This document shows, one piece after another, positions 1 through 5,172 of a DNA stretch of 5,172 nt. The stretch covers positions 1-5,172 of the forward strand of contig CALFEY010000267.1 of NCBI GenBank assembly GCA_937958295.1. Direction: 5' to 3'. Position 1 is the stretch's first letter, and each line of letters starts with the position of its first letter. The position numbers and the translations under genes were made by a program. The notes under the pieces are model-generated. The model saw only the letters and a program-made list of their open reading frames with translations. It was not told the origin of the DNA and searched no databases. Origin of the DNA: an uncultured Pseudomonadota bacterium. GTDB taxonomy: Bacteria; Pseudomonadota; Gammaproteobacteria; Burkholderiales; Casimicrobiaceae.

Positions 1-688
1 GCGGCTCGCGTCCCGCCGCGCTGCGAAAGAGCTCGAGCAGCAGGATCGAGGCGATGCCGCCGTTGACCACGAGCGCGGGATAGCCTTCGCTCGCGGTGGC
101 ATACGGTTGGTCGTAGTGAATGCGATGCGGATTGAAGGTGATGGCCGAGTAGCGGAAGAGAAGCGTTTCCGTGGGCGTGAAGGTGCGCGTCACGTCGGCG
201 GGGCGAGCCGTGGAAGTCGCCGGCGCGGCCTTGGGCGCCGCCGGCACCGCGGCGTCGACGGCCTCCCGCAGCACATAGTCCTGCTCCTCCTCGATGGCCG
301 GCCGCGACTGGCCCTGCACGTGAACGTCGTGGCGGATCGTCACGATCACGAAGCGCCCGGAGCGGCCCTCCTTCTCGATCACCGCCTGCCGCCGGCTCTC
401 GCGGCGGACCGCGCTGCCGATCGGGATGTCGCCCGTGAAGCGGATGCGCCGGCCGCCGATCATGAGCCGCGGCAGGCCGACGTCGGGCAGCGTCACGCCT
501 AGCGAAGCGCTACCGTCGGCCCGCAGCTGCGACTGTCGCGTGGGCACCGCGAACATGCACACATGCCAGCCGCGCGGCAAGGGATCGCCCTCGCGGAAAC
601 GGCCGGGATCGAGGTCGAACGTGGCGGCCATGCGCTGCACCAGCGGCAGCGCGCACACGTCGTCCATGCGGTCGGTCGCCTCGCTCAT
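1..688 (-). CDS. MaoC/FAS1-like dehydratase (mesaconyl-C4-CoA hydratase/HTD2-like), 3' end cut off by window
   Basis: This is a probable enoyl-CoA or 3-hydroxyacyl-CoA (de)hydratase of the double-hotdog family that includes mesaconyl-C4-CoA hydratase and HTD2-like proteins. I translated it by hand from ATG 688; 229 residues are visible and the frame stays open at the left edge. Residues about 10-140 look like the N-terminal FAS1-like/MaoC-N hotdog (GDPLPRGWH at 34-42, LPRLMIGGRRIRF at 72-84, GRSGRFVIVTIRHDV at 108-122, EEEQDYV at 133-139). An Ala/Pro-rich linker follows at about 143-163. The second hotdog then begins, with LLFRYSAITFNPHRIHYD at 176-193; His191 and Asp193 lie in the active-site region typical of the family. 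Family members are usually about 270-290 residues, so some 40-60 residues are probably missing. Its ATG overlaps the ligase stop (ATGA, 685-688), and GGGAGGA at 700-694 is a good ribosome binding site. The family is firm; the substrate is unknown. Confidence 0.88.
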   Translation of the reverse strand, partial: MSEATDRMDDVCALPLVQRMAATFDLDPGRFREGDPLPRGWHVCMFAVPTRQSQLRADGSASLGVTLPDVGLPRLMIGGRRIRFTGDIPIGSAVRRESRRQAVIEKEGRSGRFVIVTIRHDVHVQGQSRPAIEEEQDYVLREAVDAAVPAAPKAAPATSTARPADVTRTFTPTETLLFRYSAITFNPHRIHYDQPYATASEGYPALVVNGGIASILLLELFRSAAGREP

Positions 689-2256
689 CGGGGTCCTCCC
701 GGCTCGCGCGCACGCTCCCGCAGCTCGGCCTTCTGGATCTTGCCGTTCGCATTGCGCGGCAAGGCGCGGTCGGCCACGACCACGAACTCGGGCACCTTGT
801 AGTCGGCCATGCGCGCGGCGCAGAACGCGTGGATCGCCTCACTGGTGACCGCGGCGTCCTGCGCATTGACGAAGGCCACCACGCGCTCGCCCAGGACGTC
901 GTCGGGGCGCCCCACGACCGCGGCCTCGAGCACGCCCGGGTACGCGCACAGCTCGTTCTCCACTTCCGCGGGATAGACCTTGAAGCCGCCGCGATTGATC
1001 ATGTCCTTCTTGCGGTCGGCGATACGCACGTAGCCGTCGGCATCGATCGACCCGATGTCGCCCGACTTCCAGTAGCCACCCGCGAAGCTCGCGGAATCGG
1101 CCGTCTCGTTGCGCCAGTAGCCAGGCACCACCATGGGGCCGGTGATCCAGAACTCGCCCGTCTCGCCGGGCGCCACCTCGCGACCCGCGTCGTCCATGAC
1201 GCAGATGCCGCCGCATGGCACGACCTTGCCGATGCTGTCAGCATGCCGCGCGCCCTCGCCCGGCGGCATGATCGTGGCAGGTGAGGTCGTCTCCGTCGCG
1301 CCGTAGGCGTTGCACATCACAAGGTGTGGCACGGCCTGCGCGAAGCGCTCGATCGTGGCCTGGGGCATGGGCGCGCTGCCGAACACGCCGAGACGCCACG
1401 CGGACAAATCGAAGCTCGCGAGATCGGGCTCGAGGAGCAGGAGGCCATACATCGCCGGCACCAGCAGTGCGTGCGTGATGCGCTCCCGCGCGGCGAGCTC
1501 GAGGAAATCGCGCCGCTTGAACTCCCGCATCAGCACGAGGCGGGCACCGTAACGCAGGAAGGGGAGCACCACGCCGCACAACCCGGCCACGTGCGACCAT
1601 GGAATACACAGCAGCGTGCGCTCGCCATGACGCAGTCCGAGGCACTGCGCCCAATGCAGCGCCGAGTGCACGGCGCCCAGATGCGTAAGCGTGGCACCCT
1701 TCGGCTTGCCGGTGGTGCCCGAGGTGTAGAGGAGGCCGAAGAGGTCGTCCTCGTCCACTTCGGCGGGCGTCACCTCGCCGGGGCCATGAAGCGCGTCGTA
1801 AGCGGGCGTGCCCGTGCAAAAGCGCATGGCGGCCGCGGCAGTGTCCGTGGCAGGCGGGAGCTCGCCCGCGAACTCCGGGCCGTGGATGAGCACGGCCGCC
1901 TGCGAGTCGCCCAGGATGTAGGCGATCTCCGGCTGCCGCAGGCGCGTGCCGATCGGCACGATCACCGCACCGATGCGCGCGGTGGCGAGCGTGGCAATCA
2001 CCGCGTCCTGGCCGTTGGCGAGCATCACTGCCACGCGATCGCCCGGGCGCACGCCGCAGGCGACGAGGCCCGCGCCCAGCGCGGCCACGCGCCGGTCGAG
2101 CACGCGGTAGGTGAGCCGGGCATCGCCGTCGACGAGCGCCAGGGCCTCGGGGTCGCCGCGCACGGTCTCGCGAAAGAGCGCGTCGACGGTGGCGGGCCGC
2201 TCGCGGTAGCAGCGCATGACCCGCCCCCAGTGCAGCTCGCTGCGCACCTCACTCAT
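685..2256 (-). CDS. Class I adenylate-forming acyl-CoA ligase (fatty-acyl/aromatic-acyl-CoA synthetase type)
   Basis: This enzyme should activate a carboxylic acid with ATP to an acyl-adenylate and then to the CoA thioester, making it the entry step of the pathway. It has 523 residues, normal for the ANL superfamily. Motifs in order, numbered from ATG 2256: P-loop YTSGTTGKPKG at 177-187; A4-like SHVAGL at 221-226; YGATETT at 318-324; GYWRN at 379-383; SGD with Asp400 (ribose binding) at 398-400; hinge region ADRKKDMINRGGFKVYP with Arg415 at about 413-429; and LPRNANGKIQK with the adenylation lysine Lys506. All key residues are present, so it should be active. An in-frame ATG at 2274 would add MEEEGV, but those codons are themselves the Shine-Dalgarno sequence, so 2256 is preferred. 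The stop overlaps the next start (ATGA). The GGFKVYPAEVE form fits acyl-CoA synthetases rather than peptide-synthetase domains. Acid specificity (medium/long chain, aromatic or steroid-derived) cannot be told. Confidence 0.93.
   Translation of the reverse strand: MSEVRSELHWGRVMRCYRERPATVDALFRETVRGDPEALALVDGDARLTYRVLDRRVAALGAGLVACGVRPGDRVAVMLANGQDAVIATLATARIGAVIVPIGTRLRQPEIAYILGDSQAAVLIHGPEFAGELPPATDTAAAAMRFCTGTPAYDALHGPGEVTPAEVDEDDLFGLLYTSGTTGKPKGATLTHLGAVHSALHWAQCLGLRHGERTLLCIPWSHVAGLCGVVLPFLRYGARLVLMREFKRRDFLELAARERITHALLVPAMYGLLLLEPDLASFDLSAWRLGVFGSAPMPQATIERFAQAVPHLVMCNAYGATETTSPATIMPPGEGARHADSIGKVVPCGGICVMDDAGREVAPGETGEFWITGPMVVPGYWRNETADSASFAGGYWKSGDIGSIDADGYVRIADRKKDMINRGGFKVYPAEVENELCAYPGVLEAAVVGRPDDVLGERVVAFVNAQDAAVTSEAIHAFCAARMADYKVPEFVVVADRALPRNANGKIQKAELRERAREPGGPR
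694..700 (-). promoter_or_regulatory. Shine-Dalgarno for the dehydratase gene, inside the ligase 3' end
   Basis: On the minus strand GGGAGGA is followed by five bases and then ATG 688. It lies within the last codons of the ligase (Pro-Gly-Gly-Pro-Arg-stop), so the dehydratase can be translated both by its own initiation and by coupling through the ATGA overlap. Confidence 0.7.
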
Positions 2257-2260
2257 GACG

Positions 2261-2270
2261 CCTTCCTCCT
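2261..2270 (-). promoter_or_regulatory. Strong Shine-Dalgarno that decides the ligase start
   Basis: The minus strand reads AGGAGGAAGG, then four bases, then ATG 2256. This purine run is the best ribosome binding site in the window and argues for the start at 2256. The alternative in-frame ATG at 2274 has only GCGATGCTCGCGG in front of it and no Shine-Dalgarno. Confidence 0.8.
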
Positions 2271-2299
2271 CCATCCGCGAGCATCGCGCCGCGGATGAA
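2270..2299 (-). repeat. Perfect inverted repeat (hairpin) just upstream of the ligase ribosome binding site
   Basis: CATCCGCG at 2272-2279 and CGCGGATG at 2290-2297 are exact reverse complements, separated by 10 bases. In the minus-strand RNA the stem can grow outward by a U-G and a U-A pair, giving UUCAUCCGCG paired with CGCGGAUGGA (10 pairs, one wobble) and a loop GCGCGAUGCU. The 3' arm reaches the first base of the Shine-Dalgarno run and buries the unused ATG at 2274. No U-tract follows, so it does not look like an intrinsic terminator. It could tune ligase translation or mRNA stability, or be chance in GC-rich DNA. Confidence 0.55.
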
Positions 2300-2313
2300 C
2301 CCGTGGACGCGCC

Positions 2314-3264
2314 TCATGGGACATCGTTGAGATCTCCCGCGGGCCAGGGGCGGTGCACACCCGGCGCGTGTGGCGGATGCACCGGTGCGCCGTCCACCGG
2401 CACCGCGCGGCCCAGGAAATCGATCACCGCCTGGCCGAACACGTCGTTGCGGTCGCCGGCGACCATGTGCCCCGCCTGGCGCACGTTCACGTATTCCGCG
2501 TGCGGACACAGCGCAAGGAATTCGCGCGCACCCTCCTCCGTGAGCACATCGGACATGCCGCCGCGCACCAGCAGGACGGGCAGCGCGAGCCGCGCCGCGC
2601 TCGCCTCGAAGCGTTGCTGGCGCAGCGCGACGTCGACCTGGCGGTCGAGAAAGCGTGGGTCCCAGTGCCACCGGTAGCGGCCTTCGGCGTCGCGGCGCAG
2701 GTTCTTGGCGAGGCCATCGAGGTTGCGCGGGCGCGGCCGCTGCGGCTGATAGCTCGCGATGGCGTCGGCCACTTCCTCGAGGGTGTCGAACCCTTCCGGC
2801 TTCTGCAGCATGAAGGCGCGGATGCGCGCCACGCCCTCGGGCTCGACGCGCGGCGCGATGTCCACCAGCACGAGGCCGGTGGCATCGACGCGATCCTCGC
2901 CCGCGGCGACCAGGCTGGTGCCGCCGCCCATCGACGCGCCCACGAGGGCCGGACGCGCGTTGCCCAGCCCCTCCACGACGTGCACGAGATCGTCGACCAT
3001 CGCATCCTGCGTGTAGCGGCCATCGGGTGCCCAGCCTGAATCGCCGTGGCCGCGCGCGTCGAAGGCCACCGCGCGATAGCCGGCGTGGCCGAGCGTGGCA
3101 CCCACGTCGCGCCAGGCATGCCGCGTCTGCCCGCCGCCGTGCAGCAGGATCACGAGCGGACCCTCGCGCGGACCCCACTCGTCGCCGGCCAGCGTGATGC
3201 CGCCGGCGCCAGGCCAGAAGCGCGTGGGCTCGGGAGCCCCCGGAAGACGTGCGCCGGCGCTCAT
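2314..3264 (-). CDS. Alpha/beta hydrolase-fold protein
   Basis: This is a 316-residue single-domain alpha/beta hydrolase, probably cytoplasmic because no signal peptide or membrane segment is seen. The oxyanion-hole region is LHGGG at 41-45, and DARGHGDSG at 69-77 is the usual strand-4/turn signature. The nucleophile elbow is GASMGG with Ser111. The acid is likely Asp239 in RGGMSDVL, and the base is His266 in AGHMVAGD. A cap lies at about 140-220. Residues 289-316 form a Pro/His/Gly-rich tail beyond the usual fold end. The start is ATG 3264, overlapping the thiolase-like stop as ATGA; no Shine-Dalgarno precedes it, so translation probably depends on coupling. In this operon it could act as a lactonase, esterase, CoA thioesterase or C-C hydrolase on a pathway intermediate. 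The fold and triad are clear; the reaction is not. Confidence 0.9.
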   Translation of the reverse strand: MSAGARLPGAPEPTRFWPGAGGITLAGDEWGPREGPLVILLHGGGQTRHAWRDVGATLGHAGYRAVAFDARGHGDSGWAPDGRYTQDAMVDDLVHVVEGLGNARPALVGASMGGGTSLVAAGEDRVDATGLVLVDIAPRVEPEGVARIRAFMLQKPEGFDTLEEVADAIASYQPQRPRPRNLDGLAKNLRRDAEGRYRWHWDPRFLDRQVDVALRQQRFEASAARLALPVLLVRGGMSDVLTEEGAREFLALCPHAEYVNVRQAGHMVAGDRNDVFGQAVIDFLGRAVPVDGAPVHPPHAPGVHRPWPAGDLNDVP

Positions 3265-4727
3265 GCGGTGAACGCGTGGTTCGCGCCGAGGATCACCGGC
3301 GTGCCCACCATCTCCGCCGATTCCATGCGCGCGACGAGGGCGGAATCCTCCGTGTCCACCACGGCCCGGCCGTCGCCCGTGTCCACGAGGGCCACGCCGC
3401 GCGGCATCCGGCCGCGCTCGTGCAGGACGGTGTAGCCCGCGATGACCGCCGGCCCCATTGCGGATTCGAGCACGCGACGCGGCGCATCGACGCGCGCCAC
3501 CTCGGCAGATACGTCGCGCCAGCCGAAGCCATCGACCGGCCGTTCACGCGACCACACGCCGAAGCCCTGCTTGGTGAGCACGCCGGAGACCGAGGACACG
3601 AGCCCGTGGCGGCCACGTCCCTCGCGCAACAGCTCGCCCATGCGGCACGTCGCCTGGATCACGTAGTTGTTGTACGGCCCCCCGGCGAAGGCCATCGAGC
3701 CCGTCACCGTGAGATCACGCGTCGTGGGGATGCATAGCTCCGCCGCGTAGGTCTCGACCGCGACGGGGAAGCACGTGTACAGCTCGACGAGATCGAGCTC
3801 GTCGATGGCGAGCCCGGATGCATCGAGCGCGGCGCGCCCCGCAATGCCCGCGCCGGGACACGCGGCGAGGTCCTCGCGCGTGGACACCTGCGCCATGTGG
3901 TTGGACTCCGTGCTCGCGCACGGATAGATGCGCCGGTGCCGCGGGATGCCGAGCTCGTCGGCGCGAGCCTCGGAGCAAAACAGCAACGCCCCGGCCTGAT
4001 CGACGTTCCAGGTGGAACAGTGCAGCTTCGTGTACGGGAACGCCTGCATCGCATTGCGCTCCGATGCCTCGCGGATGACCGCCGGCTCGAGCCGCTTGCG
4101 GTTCCACGCATGCGGGTTGTCGGTGGCGATATGCGAGAAGCGGCTGTACATCCGCGCAAGGTGGTCGCGATGCGCGTCCACCGACCACCCCTGCCGCGCG
4201 CGATACGCGCTCTCCAGGATCGCGTACAGTCCCACGGGCATCTTCATGCCCGCGCGCAGCTCGGCGGGATGGCGCAACTCGTCCGCCGGGGTGAGCGAGA
4301 CGGCAGGCAGGTCGTCCTGCTGCCGCTCGCTCGCGCGCACGCCGGCGATCTGGGCACGCAGGATGCGATAGCCGGCGTCGCCACCGACCACGAGCGTGGT
4401 GTGCGCCTCGCCCTCGGCGATCGCGCGGCAGGCCTCGCCGATGAGCGTCTGCTGCAGCACGCCTACCGACGCCAGTACCGATACCGCTCCCTGGGCCCCG
4501 ATGCTGCGCGCGATCGCGCCACCCGGGTTCTGATACTTCCAGCGGCCCTTGGGCACGGCAATGCGGCCCACGCCCGCGAGAAGGGCCGCATGGGCACCAC
4601 CGGCATCCGAGGCAGCGTCCCGCACGGCCGCCAGCATGAGGTCGAGCGGCTCGAGGGCACGCGTCGGATCCTCCTCGCGCTGCGTGGCCACGCCGATGCC
4701 GACGAGAATGGGGGTGCGGGCTCTCAT
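3261..4727 (-). CDS. Thiolase-like protein (TLP1/SCP2-thiolase type) with extra C-terminal domain, catalytic cysteines missing
   Basis: The protein has 488 residues, longer than the roughly 390-400 of ordinary thiolases. It begins with the family pattern TPILVGIGVATQRE (5-18). The thiolase-fold landmarks are altered. Where biosynthetic thiolases carry the nucleophile (CGSG), this has SVGVLQQ at 87-93, with Gly89 or a neighbour in place of Cys. The NEAF/HDCF loop is ELYTCFP at 315-321. The GHP loop is FAGGPYNNY at 347-355, without the catalytic His. The CxG loop is VSGVLTKQG at 380-388, without Cys. Residues about 405-488 (GPAVIAGYTVLHERGR at 425-440, then GVALVDTGDGRAVV) match the additional C-terminal domain of mycobacterial thiolase-like protein type 1. 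These are recognised from memory, not from a search. It may bind or cleave acyl-CoA by another mechanism. GAGGT before ATG 4727 fixes the start; an upstream in-frame extension to 4847 runs through the dehydrogenase gene and is rejected. Automated annotation would probably call it acetyl-CoA acetyltransferase. Confidence 0.87.
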   Translation of the reverse strand: MRARTPILVGIGVATQREEDPTRALEPLDLMLAAVRDAASDAGGAHAALLAGVGRIAVPKGRWKYQNPGGAIARSIGAQGAVSVLASVGVLQQTLIGEACRAIAEGEAHTTLVVGGDAGYRILRAQIAGVRASERQQDDLPAVSLTPADELRHPAELRAGMKMPVGLYAILESAYRARQGWSVDAHRDHLARMYSRFSHIATDNPHAWNRKRLEPAVIREASERNAMQAFPYTKLHCSTWNVDQAGALLFCSEARADELGIPRHRRIYPCASTESNHMAQVSTREDLAACPGAGIAGRAALDASGLAIDELDLVELYTCFPVAVETYAAELCIPTTRDLTVTGSMAFAGGPYNNYVIQATCRMGELLREGRGRHGLVSSVSGVLTKQGFGVWSRERPVDGFGWRDVSAEVARVDAPRRVLESAMGPAVIAGYTVLHERGRMPRGVALVDTGDGRAVVDTEDSALVARMESAEMVGTPVILGANHAFTA

Positions 4728-4731
4728 CGCG

Positions 4732-4736
4732 ACCTC
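4732..4736 (-). promoter_or_regulatory. Shine-Dalgarno for the thiolase-like gene
   Basis: The minus strand reads GAGGT, four bases, then ATG 4727. The site overlaps the stop codon of the upstream dehydrogenase (TGA 4737-4735), so the two genes are probably translationally coupled. It supports the start at 4727. Confidence 0.65.
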
Positions 4737-5172
4737 ATCTGACAAGGAAGCCGCCGTCCACCGGCAGGCACACACCCGTGGTGTAGCTCGCCGCAGGCGA
4801 GGCGAGGTACAGCACAGCACCGGCGATCTCGGGCGGCTGCGCCACACGATCGAGCGGAACGTGCTCGAGGTATTGGCGCAGGATCGCCTCGTCCTCGACC
4901 AGGGTCGTGGTCATGCGAGTCTGCGTGATGCCCGGCAGCACCGCGTTGACGCGCACGCCCATGCTCGCGCACTCGGCGGCGAAGACCTTCGTCATGCCGA
5001 TCACGGCTGCCTTGGTGATGGAATAGATGCCCTGGTACGGACCCGGCACCACGCCGCCGATGGAGCCGATGTTCACGATGGCGCCCCCGCCGTTGCGCTG
5101 CATCAGCTTGGCCGCTGCGCAGCTCGCCACGAAGAAGCCGCGGATGTTGACGTCGATCGTCTTCTGAAAAGC
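4735..5172 (-). CDS. Short-chain dehydrogenase/reductase (FabG-like), 5' end cut off by window
   Basis: This is the C-terminal 145 residues of a classical NAD(P)-dependent SDR; the frame is open to the right edge and starts AFQKTIDVNIRGFF. Catalytic residues by visible-fragment numbering are Asn9 (DVNIRG), Ser37 (VNIGSIGG), Tyr50 and Lys54 (YSITK). The Ser-Tyr spacing of 13 and the YxxxK motif are canonical. RVNAVLPGITQTRM follows, the loop after strand 6 that contacts cofactor and substrate, and the end has the usual DGGF near the C-terminus. The missing part, about 100-110 residues, should hold the TGxxxGxG cofactor motif and NNAG. The GTG at 5130 is internal and not a start. Seven bases separate its stop from the next ATG. 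In this operon it probably oxidises a 3-hydroxyacyl-CoA or another pathway alcohol, or reduces the ketone. The family is certain; substrate and cofactor are unknown. Confidence 0.93.
   Translation of the reverse strand, partial: AFQKTIDVNIRGFFVASCAAAKLMQRNGGGAIVNIGSIGGVVPGPYQGIYSITKAAVIGMTKVFAAECASMGVRVNAVLPGITQTRMTTTLVEDEAILRQYLEHVPLDRVAQPPEIAGAVLYLASPAASYTTGVCLPVDGGFLVR

Larger units (their letters stand above)
2249..2317 (-). other. Possible 22-codon coupling mini-ORF bridging hydrolase and ligase
   Basis: ATG 2317 overlaps the hydrolase stop as ATGA. The frame encodes 22 residues beginning MRRVHGFIRG and ends at a TGA (2251-2249) just inside the ligase gene, five bases past the ligase ATG. 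Ribosomes finishing the hydrolase could restart here, melt the hairpin at 2270-2299 and stop on top of the ligase start. The position is suggestive, but so short an ORF arises easily by chance. The peptide is basic (RR near both ends) and resembles nothing I recognise. Confidence 0.2.

Noticed and set aside
1324..2298. Open frame of 324 codons on the plus strand, opposite the ligase gene
   Set aside because: It is an antisense shadow of a gene with clear motifs. GC-rich codon use suppresses stops on the opposite strand, and the Arg/His/Ala-rich product has no recognisable fold.
2270..2299. Intrinsic terminator between hydrolase and ligase
   Set aside because: A stem exists, but it is followed by a purine-rich Shine-Dalgarno run rather than a U-tract, and the next gene begins at once.
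2353..3039. Open frame of 228 codons on the plus strand, opposite the hydrolase gene
   Set aside because: It is opposite a gene with an intact catalytic triad, and its composition is that of an antisense translation.
2249..3178. Open frame of 309 codons on the minus strand, overlapping the hydrolase in another frame
   Set aside because: It is an Arg/Gly-rich out-of-frame reading of the hydrolase gene. Only its last 22 codons, which fall in the spacer, were kept, as a low-confidence mini-ORF.
3897..4742. Open frame of 281 codons on the plus strand, opposite the thiolase-like gene
   Set aside because: It has the same antisense-shadow character: Arg/His/Ala-rich, no domain, and no ribosome binding site noted.
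4728..4847. 40-residue N-terminal extension of the thiolase-like protein starting at 4847
   Set aside because: It lies wholly or nearly wholly inside the dehydrogenase gene in another frame, and the family N-terminus plus a good Shine-Dalgarno support 4727.
5128..5130. GTG start for the dehydrogenase
   Set aside because: The same frame continues upstream to the window edge with conserved SDR sequence (DVNIRGFF), so the GTG is an internal valine codon.

Overview
This window is a stretch of GC-rich DNA (roughly 70% G+C by eye) from the interior of one tightly packed operon on the minus strand. Five protein genes are present and together fill all but about 65 bases. Both end genes run off the window. 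No promoter, terminator, RNA gene, mobile element or CRISPR array is visible. Base composition, codon use and gene style suggest a high-GC proteobacterium, most likely a betaproteobacterium of the Burkholderiales type. That assignment is inference, and a high-GC actinobacterium is not excluded.

In transcription order (right to left in window coordinates) the genes are: (1) the C-terminal 145 residues of a classical short-chain dehydrogenase/reductase, 5172-4735; (2) a 488-residue thiolase-like protein with an extra C-terminal domain that lacks the usual catalytic cysteines, 4727-3261; (3) a 316-residue alpha/beta hydrolase with an intact Ser-Asp-His triad, 3264-2314; (4) a 523-residue class I adenylate-forming acyl-CoA ligase, 2256-685; (5) the first 229 residues of a double-hotdog MaoC/FAS1-like dehydratase (mesaconyl-C4-CoA hydratase/HTD2-like), 688 to the left edge. 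Two junctions are 4-base ATGA stop/start overlaps (3261-3264 and 685-688), one has a 7-base gap, and the only real spacer is 57 bases, between the hydrolase and the ligase.

The set reads as a catabolic module for a carboxylic acid. The ligase would activate the acid to its CoA thioester, the hydratase and dehydrogenase would hydrate and oxidise it in beta-oxidation style, the thiolase-like protein would act on the resulting acyl-CoA or bind it, and the hydrolase would open a lactone, ester, thioester or C-C bond. The substrate cannot be read from the sequence, and no acyl-CoA dehydrogenase or regulator lies inside the window.

The most interesting points are the cysteine-less thiolase-like enzyme, a perfect 8-bp inverted repeat next to the ligase Shine-Dalgarno sequence in the only spacer, and a 22-codon mini-ORF that bridges that spacer and could couple translation of the hydrolase to the ligase. 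I see no clearly new system; these are modest leads.
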